A program made the position numbers and the translations under genes. From Plantago ovata (Eukaryota; Streptophyta; Magnoliopsida; Lamiales; Plantaginaceae), in contig CM051456.1 in NCBI GenBank assembly GCA_028274465.1, positions 48,537,011 to 48,601,010 of the forward strand: a stretch of 64,000 nt of DNA. The letters run 5' to 3'. Under the pieces are notes generated by a model. The model saw nothing but the letters and a program-made list of their open reading frames with translations. It searched no databases and was not told the DNA's origin. Shown here piece after piece: positions 53,675 through 64,000 of the stretch (positions within the stretch are counted from its first letter, which is position 1; every line of letters begins with the position of its first letter).

Positions 53675-55759
53675 TGTAAGAAAATACGGTCAGAGTTACC
53701 CCTAGGGTACGCAGCGGAATTTCAAAATTTTTCTTAACATACAGGTTAATTGATTATGTATATGCCGTATATATTTAAACACGTCAATTAGAAGACTAAC
53801 CTTACTTCCAAAGCAGCTTCCAAGTCTTCGTAACAATCCGGTGTATCTTCTCCTTCGTCGAAGTCGAAGATATCTGCAATACTTTGATTATCTGCAAGAC
53901 AATAAAAGTTAGTTTCCAGCTCCTAGAACCTCAACCTTGGTATCCACGGATGAACAGCCTATCGGAAAGAATGCTAGGATATTCTTAGTGTGACCAAGAA
54001 GATGGGGCGGCAATTCCTCCGGTTGGTGGCGCGCGCGGGTGGCTGTAGAGGAGGGGAGAGTTTTTATTTTCTCTAAGAAACTGGGTAGAATGACTGTGAA
54101 AGTCTATTCAAGTCTGTGTCAAAAACTCTCTAATAGTCTACTATATATAGTAGTCAATAGAAGCCTAAAGCATAAGCAATTAGACTTCGTAAAGGAATAA
54201 GAATCTAATTCTTATCGCACAAGGAAACCAATATCAAGTCTAGATTCATTCCCAATCAAATTAAAACTCAATCAGGAAAATCTAACTTATCCCTTGGACT
54301 TCTAATAGAGGAAGGAGTCGAACTCCTTCCCCTACACCATCTCGCGCGCGCGCGCGTGTCCTGAGGGTGTTAGGTGGGTCCCGATTTTGGGACCCACTTA
54401 TAGTTCTAAGGCAATTCAAACTCCAAGTAGATTTTGCCCAAGTGCATATGTTAATTCTAAATTAACATATCCTTTCAAATCAAAACCTCTATTATATTTC
54501 TAAAATATAATCTTTAATTGTATTTACATAAAATATAATTAATTAGCCAATTCAATTAATAATTCCAAATCATTAATTGAGCCACTATATATTATAATTA
54601 ATTCCAAATAAATTATAATCCATCAATCACAATTAATTCCAAATTAATTGCGATTCCATCTTCAAGGATATTCTGATAGGCTGAATCACCACATAGTGTG
54701 ACCCATAGGGCCTCATCGTATTAAGCAAGTCCTAGACTAGGCAACATGGAATTCCTAGACGGTTCCATTTGCAATATTAATACGTGAGGACGTTTGAGAG
54801 GTTTCTCAAAGCTAACCCTTTCGTTGCGAAGCCTGTTGCGCTCAACGCGGCGATGGTAACGTCCCTTCATCTGACTTGCTCGAATGTATCTAGGATCGAT
54901 GAAGTGTCTATCCCAATAATACATCCACGGGCGTCTTCAGTGAGTTGCATGGTGAATCCAATATCTATTATGACAATCATAATAATATTGATACGCTGGC
55001 CAGCGGTTTTACCATCACAACTATGAACAACTATGAGCAGTGCTCTCCTGTGCTACACTTGAGAGATGAATCCTTCACAGAATCACTTATCACCCCCATT
55101 TGTATGTAGCCATAATCCTGGATCGTGTCTTAGGTCAGCTGCTTATTCAGAGATGACATCGACGGGTCCACCAAGTATATGGGGCAACAAATGTGATGAT
55201 AAAGTCCTGTAAGTACAAAGGACGACTGGCATCACTTCGACAACTCACCGGTTCCCATGGACACTTCGGTGTAGAGTATACATCGATGGGAGTGTCCGGT
55301 GGGTACTTCCATCGATAAAGCTTCTTCGAACAACTATGCGCAGTTATGGGAACGTTTCTCGATTGTCCAACAATCCGTTCCGTGGCCGTGGGATCGGCTC
55401 ACACTTGCTCCAACAAGTATAACCTCCACGCATACTAGTCTTGTCTGGTTCATTCAGACCCCTACATCCGAGATGAACCTCGACTAGGGAGAGTTTGGGA
55501 TAGATGATAACTCACATAGCTCCCACTATCTGTGTGATCGGTCATCTATCCGAGGGGACATGTTTAATATCAATACAGACAGTAATAGAGATATGACATG
55601 CTGCATGCCCGGTGTAATATAAATATGAAAGCGATACTCAATAGTATAATGCAACAAACATATATTATATTACGTTGACCTGTGTAATAGTACATATATG
55701 CCCTCTATAAGGGCACCATGCCCTTAGTAAGGACTGTCTCTAGGACATATGCACTATCA
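53675..55759 (-). mobile_element. Copia-3 family solo LTR (2085 bp)
   Basis: It reads TGTAAGAAAATAC to CACTATCA on the plus strand and matches the Copia-3 3' LTR at 14227-16327 almost throughout. It is flanked by the perfect duplication TGTAT (53670-53674 and 55760-55764). No internal sequence is present, so it is a solo LTR left by LTR-LTR recombination. It interrupts the SIRE-R reverse transcriptase. Confidence 0.95.
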
Positions 55760-55764
55760 TGTAT

Positions 55765-56795
55765 ACCATCTTGGTTTCTGAGGGAAGTTCAAAGCCAGGG
55801 GGTTGTTCCAAGTAGACTTCTTCAACAAGTTCACCATTCAAGAATGCACTTTTAACATCCATTTGATAAACAATGAAGTCATTGTGAGCAGCAAAGGCCA
55901 AGAAAAGTCTAATTGCATCCAATCTTGCAACTGGTGCATAAGACTCATCATAGTCCAATCCTTCAGTCTGACAGTAACCTTGAGCAACCAAACGTGCTTT
56001 GTTCCTTGTTACTTCACCAGACTCACTCAGCTTGTTTCTGAACACCCACTTTGTACCAATAGCTTTCTTGCCTTCAGCAAGAGGTACAAGATTCCAGACT
56101 TTGTTCCTTTCAAATTGATCCAGTTCTTCTTGCATTGCCTTGATCCATTCAGAATGCTTTAAAGCTTCTTCTATGGTCTTGGGTTCAATTTCTGAAACAA
56201 AGCAAGAGAACAAAGCTTCTACTTCTACGACATTTGCTTCTTCAGCAAGTCCATGAGTAGCAAATACTTTGGATCTAGTCACTTGGCGTTTGTCAATATC
56301 ACCAATCATATCCGTAGAGGGATGATCTCTAATCCATTTGTTAATAGGTTTTCTTCTCTTTGGATCTGGATAAGTTTGTTCATCAGCATGTGACTCTTCA
56401 GCATGTACTTGCTCAGTACTACTGGTATTTTATTATGTCTCTGCTGAGATAGGTTCATCAGCAACTGCTTGTTCAGCATTGCTAGATTGTGGTAACTCAT
56501 CAGCAGGCACATGAAGTTGCATAGTTTCAGCAACATCCGGAGCAACTGCGTCTTTTGCTGGAAATTCTTTGTCATGAACTATATTTATCTTGTCATGACT
56601 TGGGGGAGGAGAGTCATTGTCAGAATCATCATTTAGTTCAATTGACTTGATTTGCCTAGCATCAGATTCAGTTCTTTGCTCGTGTATGAGTAGCTTCTTC
56701 ATACAATCTGATATCTCTTCTTCAGCAGGCACTCCTTGTGATTTTTCGTAGAATACAACATGCACTGATTCTTCGATCTTTTGTGCCTTTTTGTT
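55765..56795 (-). pseudogene. SIRE-R reverse transcriptase (5' part) and integrase-RT linker
   Basis: On the minus strand an Ala/Glu-rich linker with AEQAVADEPISAET repeats runs from about 56765. [19 protein letters not shown] and [20 protein letters not shown] follow, up to the solo LTR edge. The linker is disrupted by frameshifts around 56306-56440 and a stop near 56795. Confidence 0.85.
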
Positions 56796-57969
56796 TTAAA
56801 CTCTATAAGCTTTACTATGCAAGGAGTAATCAAGAAATATCGCTTCGTCTGCCTTTGGTTGAAATGTTCTTAGGTATTCTCTACCATTGTTAAGAACAAA
56901 ACACTTACAACCAAATACTCTTAGATGGTTGATGTTAGGAGGTCTTCCAACAAATAACTCATAAGGAGTTTTGTTGTATTCCTTAGTAATCAGACATCTT
57001 TTTTGAGTGTAACAGGCGGTATTAATCGCTTCAACCCAGTAAGCCTCACTTATTTCAGTGTCAGCAAGCATTGTTCTTGCGGCTTCTTTTAGTGTGCGAT
57101 TCTTCCTTTTAGCAACACCGTTTTGTTGTGGTGTCCTTACTGAGGATAACTGATGTTGTATGCCTTTTGAAGTGCAATACTCAGTTATGTACTGGTTTAC
57201 AATCTCAGTACCATGGTCTGTCCTTATGACTTTTACCTTGTCATTTTTCATGACTTCAAGCTTATTCAGCAAGTTAGGTATTTCAGTCCTTGTTTCAGAT
57301 TTGTGTTTGATAAATACTACCCAAGTGAATCTTGAATAGTCATCTACCACCACCAGACCATACTTCTTACCAGCATAGCTTGTTGAAGAAGATTCAAACA
57401 AGTCCATGTGCAAGAGTTAAAGGTTTTGTAGTTGACGGTACTGCCTTGTTCTTAAAAGAAGATTTGGTTCGCTTTCCTTGCTGACATGCATTGCAAACAC
57501 CATCCTTCTTGAAAGTAACCTTAGGTAATCCAACTACAAGTGCCTTTTTAGATAGCTTATTCAGCGTCTTGAAGTTTAGGTGACTTGTTCGTTTATGCCA
57601 TAACCATGCTTTTTCAGCAAGGCAATCGTGATCTGAGACAAGGCATTTTTCAACGATTGTTGAAGACCAATCTACAGTGTACAAGCCTCCTGATCTTCTA
57701 GCAACCATAATAACCTTCTTTGTCTCAAAGTCTATAAGTTTACATTCATCACTTTTGATTTTGATGAAGTATCCTTTTTCAGCAAATTGAGTCATGCTGA
57801 AAAGGTTGAACTTAAGATTTTTGACATAAAGAACTCCCGAAATGGTAATGCATCCTAACTTCACGTCACCGTAGCCTTTTGTAGAACCAAGGCCTCCACC
57901 AGCAAACATTATTGTTGGACCTTTAGACCACCGTCTATAGTTTATAAGGTTATTCTTGTTGCCCGTCAT
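56796..57969 (-). pseudogene. SIRE-R integrase and protease end
   Basis: From 57969 it reads MTGNKNNLINYRRWSKG (end of protease), a GAG-pre-integrase finger ending CNACQQGK, then a core with HMDLFE, VVVDDYSRFTW, RTDHGTEIVN and PQQNGVAKRKNRTL. In copia integrases the last motif is VAERKNRT and carries the third acidic residue of the DDE triad; here it is Lys. A frameshift near 57400-57415 separates finger from core. Confidence 0.9.
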
Positions 57970-58848
57970 GTGCTTTCCACAACCACTGTCAAAGTGCCAG
58001 ATTGCATCTTTTGTCTCCGTGGATGTCCATTAACATGTTCAAGAATGCGTCCAGTGGAAACCCAAGTCTTAAGTTTTTCAACTTTGATTTGTTTTCTACT
58101 TGCTGAGGAACTTGGAGGTTTTGAGCCAAAAGACTTTTGATTTGTGCTGATCAAATCCACTTTCTGATGTAGTGTCTTGCTCGGTTGACCTTTTTGCTGA
58201 ACATACTTTTCAGTAAGTTCTTTTCTAGAAAGGTTCCTTCTAGCCCTAGCATTTTGAGTCTTGTCAGAACTCTTAGGCTTGGTTTTGTTCATCTCTTTGA
58301 AGTATCTTTGCTGACTTTGCTTATACTCATGAAAAAGTTGACTTTGCTTGGTTTTGAAACCGAGTCCACTTTTTGGAGAATGCTGAGCTTTTGTCTCAGC
58401 AACCTTACTTGATTTAGGTTTGTCAGCAAAGGTCTTCTGATTACTTTTAGTAATCTTTCCTTTCGACTTAACAAATTGCTTTTCGGCAACTTGTTTGCGG
58501 AATGCTTTACAGCATCCTTTTTCTTTACAGTTTGCTTTTCAGCAACCTGTTTTCCTTTTAAAGTCTTGTTACTTTGAGTAGCAACAGCGGGCTTTACGGT
58601 CGTATGTACTTGATTGCATTTTTCAGCAACCTTAGATTGACCAATCTGATAGAGTTCTGGTTGACCACTATCAGTTGCACGTACAAAGGTAATTGGTGAT
58701 TTGTCTTTACTCAAGATTATTACGTCATCACCTTCATACGTTGCACCTAAACCTTCTTTCTGAGATGGATCTCTCAGATAAGAGTTTAGTTCAGTCAACG
58801 TATTACTTGCATCAGCATAAGATTTGAAATTGATTTTCATCTTTTTCA
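57966..58848 (-). pseudogene. SIRE-R gag C-terminal part (truncated)
   Basis: This is the minus-strand counterpart of SIRE-I 5838-6700: MKKMKINFKSYADASNTL, then a Lys-rich tail. A 49-base segment of SIRE-I near 6669-6717 is absent here. Homology stops abruptly at 58848, well inside gag, and no capsid, zinc knuckle or LTR follows. The base after the break is the TC of a possible Helitron end. Confidence 0.85.
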
Positions 58849-58892
58849 TCTACTTATACTTTAAATGAGTAAGATTTCTAAGCCTTTCCTTG

Positions 58893-58983
58893 CGCCACGT
58901 GTCCAATTCTCAAAAGCTATCACACACCAAATGGCACGTGTCCTATTCTCATTGGTACTTATCGCTCAATTGCCACATGTCTC
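58893..58983 (+). promoter_or_regulatory. Three G-box/ABRE-like sites in tandem
   Basis: GCCACGTGTCC (58894-58904), GGCACGTGTCC (58933-58943) and GCCACATGTCT (58972-58982) lie about 39 bases apart, and the first two are followed by (A/T)ATTCTC. CACGTG is the core bound by plant bZIP and bHLH factors. A pyrimidine-rich stretch at 59070-59130 follows, as in plant 5' UTRs. No clear TATA box is seen. It could be the promoter of the gene copy ending at 62085. Confidence 0.45.
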
Positions 58984-59154
58984 CCTTTCGCTCCTCAATC
59001 GGACTTCACAACCAAAACAAAGAAAAAAAGAAATCAAATTCGATTTCACAGAAATGTCGATCACCCCAGAGCATTCCTCTTTTTCTCTTTCTTTTTCAAT
59101 TTCTCTTTTCCTCTTTCTCTTTTCAATTTCAACGGAGAGCCAGCTCTGATCCTA

Positions 59155-59530
59155 TTTGTAGATCGGAGAAGCTCTGCTCCAATCTGAGCTTCTCCGATCT
59201 GCAAATCAGAGCGAAGCAGAGCTCGGCTCCGTGCAGATCGGCGCAGCTGTCTGCTCTGATTTGCAGATCGGAGCAGAGCTCTGCTCCGCTCTGATCGGAG
59301 CAGAGCTTGCTGCTCCGATCTTGAACGGAGCAGAGCTCTGCTCCGATTTGCAGATAGGAGCAGAGCTTGCTGCTCCGATCTTGAACGGAGTAGCTGTCTG
59401 CTCCGATTTGCAGATCGGAGCAGAGCTCTGCTCCGCTCTGATCGGAGCAGAGCTTGCTGATCGGAGCAGAGCTCTGCTCCGCTCTGATCGGAGCATAGTG
59501 TCTGCTCCGATTAGTCTGCTCTGCAAATCG
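59155..59530. repeat. Palindrome-rich satellite based on GGAGCAGAGCTCTGCTCC
   Basis: The 20-base perfect palindrome CGGAGCAGAGCTCTGCTCCG occurs four times (59269-59288, 59326-59345, 59416-59435, 59462-59481). Many partial copies are joined by GATTTGCAGATC, TTGCTG and GATCTTGAA. The block is GC-richer than its surroundings. It has no stop codons in several frames on both strands, so long frames there are by-products. Confidence 0.9.
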
Positions 59531-61548
59531 CAAATTCTTCCTCGCGACGTCCGATTATCAGTTATGAGTTCCATTCGGTTTGAATCTGAATCCCACCGAA
59601 AGTCAGTTCTTGCACTTCAAAACGGAAAAAGTATCGAGGGTTCAATCGATTTCCAGGGTCCACATATTCAGTTCAATCGCTAAAGCATCAGGTATTGTAG
59701 GATGAATTTTTCGATTTTTTCCCGTCCCTTTCCCCGATTCCTGTTTGTGTTTTTGCTGAATTGCAATTTCTTATACTATATTTTTTTAGATATATGCAAT
59801 TCCGAAGCATCTATTCTTCCACGATTTGGATTCATGTCTCCAATTAGGTATTTGGAGATATGAATTTCTACTCACCAGCGTTATTGTTTATGCGTTTCTG
59901 CAGCAGCACATTTCACTCAAATAGCTTGGTTTATTTCAAGTCTGAATACTGAGCAGGTAAATTTTCATCTTTGTATCATTCTTTATCTACAGTTTCATTA
60001 GTTTCATGTTAAATGGTAGATTGATAATCAAACTATGCTTAAGAGTTAAGACTACATCTTGGTTGATTGAAACAGATTGCAGTTTTATCGATTTGACTTA
60101 ATTACCTAAAAATGCTTCCAAGCAGCGCCACCATCTGTTTAGCATCTGGAATGTTTTTTAATTAGATAAAAATAAGGCCCGTCGTAGACAATTTGCCTTT
60201 AGCCTTCATGCTTGGGATTGCGTCAATGAGAGAGACAGCATGGAGTTGATTTTATTCATATTTTGTCTCATTCAACATTGTACCTTGATCTAAACTATTG
60301 TTGGTCATATTTGCAGATGGAGGGGGATTCCAAATGCAACCGATCTAATAAATTAATAATAGGTATCTTTTTACTTTGGTTCACTACGCTTTGTGGCTCT
60401 AATATGCAAAGGGTTCATGCTTCATATATCTCATTTCCTTTTTCGCAGGGTCTGGTGAAGAGTGGATGAGTGAAGTGTGCCTCGGGTTAACTCCAGAATG
60501 TATTTCCTGCCACTGCTAATTAAGGTCCATAAATGTAACTTAAGTTTCTTATGGAGGTTTGAATAGGTGAAATATGGTACATCGTTGGCTGGTTAGCACT
60601 TACCAGGAATTTGAATAATCATTTTTTTCTTAATCTATTTGGAAACGTTCAATTGGAAGCATGTAGATTTTGTTGAGTTCATTTTCATTCAGAATGATCA
60701 ATTTTGGAATTTTGACAATACACAGATCATTAATTAAAGAGTGTTTTCTTTCTCTGCTTTATGATGTTTTGTTTGACTACTTCACAATTTTCTTATTGTA
60801 ATTTATGGCTAGCAATTTATTACTGACGTTTTATATTACTCGACTCTTCACCTCTCATCCTACAAGTGTATATTTCCGTTCTGTTTTGTCTACATCTCCC
60901 ACATCCTTCTAAATCTTACTTTGCAGTACTGCATTAGTACGTATCAATTCAGTTTTTAGTCTAATTTATATATATAGAATATAATTTTCAGTGATTTGGG
61001 TTTATCTTTCTCATCTCTGTATTTTTCATTAATTTGGTGGATCGGTTGATTGCTAGAGGAGACAGCGCTCTGTGTTGAAATAAGGATTGGTTAATTGATA
61101 GGGAAGTTCATCACAAGACCCAGTACAGCCTCCAAGTTGATGGAGCTGAGAGTGATCAGGTATGTGTTATTTTATATCGTTAGGTTTAAATTTAAGATTT
61201 GGCCTATTTAATTATTAAATTGCTTTAAAATCTTTAAACTCTTGCTGCACATCGTAAATTAATCTCTTTTCACATTGACATTTCAGCTTCAGGGAAAAAA
61301 CTTCAGTACAAAGATAAGGAAACAGATTGAAGTTTATTTAATTTAAATATGTGAGGGGAAACAGATTGTAGATTTGTAAGGTAAGCGCATCAGTTTGTTT
61401 AATTTGCTACTTAGAGAGGGAAACAGATTGTTGATTGTTTCTCACGTACATATGAAAAAGTTAGTTGTTCTCATGTAATACGTATGATACATATAATCCT
61501 TGATTCTTGCTTCTAAATTTTATCCTTATTTCAGGGAAAAAGAAAAAG
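59531..61548. other. Non-coding stretch, possible 5' UTR exons and introns
   Basis: T-rich sequence with many good acceptor and donor look-alikes (TTTCGCAG near 60450, TTTCAG near 61533) but no convincing protein frame. It may be the transcribed leader of the gamma-glutamylcyclotransferase-like copy downstream. I see no other gene. Confidence 0.4.
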
Positions 61549-62085
61549 ATGGTGTTGTGGGTTTTCGGATACGGGTGTAATGGGTCACTGATGGATAACA
61601 GAGTCATTGGATTCATTAAGGATTATGGGCGTGTATTTGATCTTGCATGGGAATAATCACCAGGGCACGCCTGAGCACCAGCTGGCTAAGACTTGCACCC
61701 TGGAACAATACCATGGAGCTGTCTGTTGGGGTGGTGCTGACTGCTTGAGGGGTAGGGCAGAGAAAGAGAAAGGAAACCATTTCTTTTTTTTTTTTTTTTT
61801 CATTAGAAACAACCATTGGTTATTTGGAGCGAAGAGAATGCGAGTATGACCAAAAGACAAGACGAGTGTGGTAGAATTCTTCAAAGAAGGTGATGCTGAT
61901 CAGCAACAACAACCCTTTTAACTGGGGTGATTGTTTTCACACCCACCCCGGACGAGCTATCTAACAAGTACTATCTTGACATGCGCCTCTCTATAAGACA
62001 TGGCGAGGCAGATCCCCGCAACATGAACTATATGTTCCTATTGGACAAAGCCATTTTCATTGGTCGAAAGTTTTTTCATGTTTTA
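61549..62085 (+). pseudogene. Gamma-glutamylcyclotransferase (ChaC/GGCT2-type) gene copy
   Basis: Plant GGCT2 enzymes split glutathione into 5-oxoproline and Cys-Gly in the cytosol. The copy begins MVLWVFGYG at 61549, the usual family start, right after a TTTCAG acceptor. It continues [16 protein letters not shown], (shifted) [20 protein letters not shown] and [13 protein letters not shown], (shifted) [11 protein letters not shown], (shifted) VVEFFKEGDAD, and IVFTPTPDELSNKYYLD to LLDKAIFIG. The glycine-rich SLIWNPG segment after MVLWVFGYG is replaced. A T18-type run interrupts the middle, and at least four frameshifts are needed. There are no introns within the coding part. It is a decayed copy, possibly retroposed or captured by a Helitron. 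Confidence 0.85.
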
Positions 62086-62099
62086 AAGTGTCTATTCCA

Positions 62100-63520
62100 C
62101 AATATATTTTAGAATACAAATTGATTTCGACGAGTCTCTCCCGTAATAATTTAGAACACTAATTGTATTCGACGGGTCTATTTCACAATACTTGTTAGAA
62201 TACTCTCTATTGTAATATTTTAGAACACTAATTGCGTTCGACCAGTTTATTAACAATAATTTAGAACAATAATTATGGTAGGCGGGTCTATTCGATAATA
62301 CCTTCAATGCGAACTGTATTCAACGGGTCTACTCTTCAAAACTTAACACCCCTCACCGTGGACGGGTCTATTCTGCAATACTTTAGAATATTAATTTCGT
62401 TCGATAGGTCAACTTGGCAATATGTTAGAAAACTAAATGCAACATGTGGGTAAGTTCCACAATACTTTAGAACACTAATTGAGTTTGACGTGTTTATTCC
62501 GCAATAATTTATCACACTATCTGTATTCAACGTGTCTATTCACATAATACTTTAGAACATTAATTGCATTTGATGGTCTATTCGCCAATACTTTAGACCT
62601 CTAACCGAGGTTGACGCGCGGATTTATTCCGCAATACCTTAAAACACTAAATGTAGTCGACGGATCCATTCCAGAATACTTTTGAACACTAATTGTGTTT
62701 GACGGGTGTATTCCGCAATACATTAGCACATTGATTGTCCGTGTTCGATGGGCTTATCCGCAATACTTTAGCACATTGATTGTCCATGTTCGATGATTTT
62801 ATTTGGCAATACTTAAAAAAAACACGGACTTTGGAACTCCAAATGCGCCCTACTCAACAATAGTTTAGAACAGTATATACGTTCAACGGGTCTATTCCAT
62901 AATATTTTAGTACACTAAGGCTCTGTTCTATTCGTCTGTAAAAGTTTGAACTGAACTGAACTGAACTGAACTGAACGTATCTGAACTGAACTGAACTTAT
63001 TTGGAGTGCAAAATACTATTAGCCAAATCTGAACGGAACTGAACTGAACTGAATGCATCTGAACTGAACTGATCTAATCTGAACTGAACTGAATTTATTT
63101 TCATCAATTTTCAGATGAAAAGAACAAAGCCTAACTGTGGCCGACGTGTGTAATCCACAAGAATTTAGAACACGAATTGTGTTCGACAGGTCTATTGCAC
63201 TATACTTTAGAGCAATAAAATTGCGTCAGACGGGTTTATTTGCAATATTTAGAACATTAATTACGTTTGACGGGTCTGTTCGACTATACTTAAACTGCAT
63301 TTGACTGGTCTAACAATACTTTAAAACATTAATTGCGTTTGACGGGCCTATTCATAATACTTTAGAACATTAATTGTATTCGATGGGTCTATTTGATAAT
63401 ACTTTAATACACAAATTTTAGAACTCTAAATGGGGTCAACGGGTCTATTCTTCAATACTTTGAACACTCAATACCATACATAATTTAAATTATTATCATA
63501 TTTGATGGAACTATTTCGTA
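62100..63520. repeat. Degenerate minisatellite, unit about 42 bp
   Basis: Around thirty diverged copies of TTAGAACACTAATTG, then (G/T)(C/T)GTTCGACGGG, then TCTATTCCGCAATAC. Units vary by indels. A MITE interrupts the array at 62919-63131. The array ends shortly before a Helitron-like 3' hairpin whose right arm TTCGACGGG equals the core of the repeat unit. Confidence 0.85.
62919..63131. mobile_element. Tourist-like MITE (213 bp)
   Basis: Terminal inverted repeats GGCTCTGTTCTATTCGTCTG and its near complement at the right end (CAGATGAAAAGAACAAAGCC) are flanked by TAA (62916-62918 and 63132-63134). A 3-bp TAA/TTA duplication and a GG(C/G) start are typical of PIF/Harbinger-derived Tourist elements. 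The interior is packed with CTGAACTGAA repeats. Confidence 0.8.
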
Positions 63521-63600
63521 AAATATTTTCAAGAAAAATGAGATAGAACGTCATTTTTCATTTTGATTTATTTTTATTTATTATTTGTACATTTACTATT

Positions 63601-63631
63601 CCCCGTCGAATTTCGACGGGTTATTAACTAG
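63601..63631 (+). mobile_element. Helitron-like 3' terminus
   Basis: The inverted repeat CCCGTCGAA / TTCGACGGG (about 63602-63620) is followed by TTATTAA and CTAG (63628-63631). A short hairpin just before a CTRR end is the hallmark of Helitron 3' ends. The next base is A rather than the usual T. Confidence 0.7.
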
Positions 63632-64000
63632 ATATACTTCCGAAAGGTAGAACTGCTCACTCGAGATTCGGCATACCAATAAAGGTCCATGAGGACTCTA
63701 TCTGTTACAAGATAAAACCAGATTCTGATGTGACAGGATTATTGAAGCGAACAAGTCTTATAATTTGGGATGAAGCTCCTATGGCACATAAGCACTGCTT
63801 TGAAGCTCTTGACCGAAGTTTAAGATATGTTATGCAGCGTCCAGACATGCCATTTGGTGGATTGGTTATAGTCTTTGGTGGAGACTTTAGGAAGATCCTA
63901 CCAGTTGTTCCGAGAGGAAGCCGCCACGATATTGTAAATGCAGTAATATGTTCATCTAAGATTTGGAGTTCGTGTGAGGTCCTTAGGCTTACAAAAAACA
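63632..64000 (+). pseudogene. Pif1-like Helitron helicase, internal fragment
   Basis: The frame is open from 63631 to the window edge: ILPKGRTAHSRFGIPIKVHE, LIIWDEAPMAHKHCFEALDR (Walker B, DEA) and FGGLVIVFGGDFRKILPVVP (motif III). This is the helicase part of a Rep-Hel Helitron transposase. The ATP-binding GKT motif normally upstream is absent, because the fragment starts at the Helitron-like terminus and is preceded by a stop at 63625-63627. It may continue past the window. Confidence 0.9.

Noticed and set aside
59129-59683. Long open frames on both strands across the palindromic satellite, some over 120 codons.
   Set aside because: Self-complementary repeats without stop triplets create such frames on both strands. 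The residues are a monotonous repeat and have no protein character.

Overview
This is nuclear DNA of a flowering plant, most likely a eudicot. Nearly all recognisable coding sequence belongs to plant LTR retrotransposons (SIRE-type Ty1/copia, a second copia family, Athila-like and Tat-like Ty3/gypsy), with Helitron, MITE and tRNA-SINE traces. The few host-like genes have GT-AG introns and plant families (RNase II-like, At1g67623-type F-box, Ulp1/C48 protease, gamma-glutamylcyclotransferase). The species cannot be named from the sequence. A placeholder gap of exactly 100 N (18675-18774) shows this is a scaffold. || Region 1 (1-33407) is a nest of retrotransposons. The 3' half of an outer SIRE-like element (SIRE-O: accessory ORF, polypurine tract, 3' LTR ending at 33407) is split by a second element of the same family (SIRE-I, 2665-29777, target duplication GAGTC). 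SIRE-I has a 5' LTR, tRNA-Met primer site, broken gag-pol, a structured spacer and an accessory ORF. That ORF and most of the SIRE-I 3' LTR are replaced by a 17-kb block bounded by two Athila-like 5' LTRs of identical length in opposite orientation. The block also holds a minus-strand copia element (Copia-3), the gap and a minus-strand Tat-like gypsy element. || Region 2 (33408-51421) is host-like and AT-rich. It has a decayed RNase II gene copy, an F-box-like gene with a premature stop, a 319-bp tandem duplication, and a multi-exon gene with two Ulp1/C48 protease-like domains. In the first domain the catalytic Cys-Gly reads Ala-Ala. Degenerate repeats, an orphan ORF and two SINEs follow. || Region 3 (51422-58848) is a third SIRE copy (SIRE-R) on the minus strand. 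It lacks both LTRs and is interrupted by a Copia-3 solo LTR with a perfect TGTAT duplication. || Region 4 (58849-64000) has a G-box cluster, a palindrome satellite, a decayed gamma-glutamylcyclotransferase gene, a minisatellite ending in a Helitron-like 3' hairpin plus CTAG, a MITE inside it, and the start of a Pif1-like Helitron helicase fragment running off the window. || No gene here is convincingly intact. The longest open frames are an Athila-like gag-protease (710 aa), a Tat gag (549 aa) and the SIRE-O accessory ORF 3' half (about 600 aa). The least explained signals are an array of seven small hairpins in the SIRE pol-to-accessory-ORF spacer with complementary flanking arms, structured SIRE LTR ends, the double Ulp1 gene, and the palindrome satellite.
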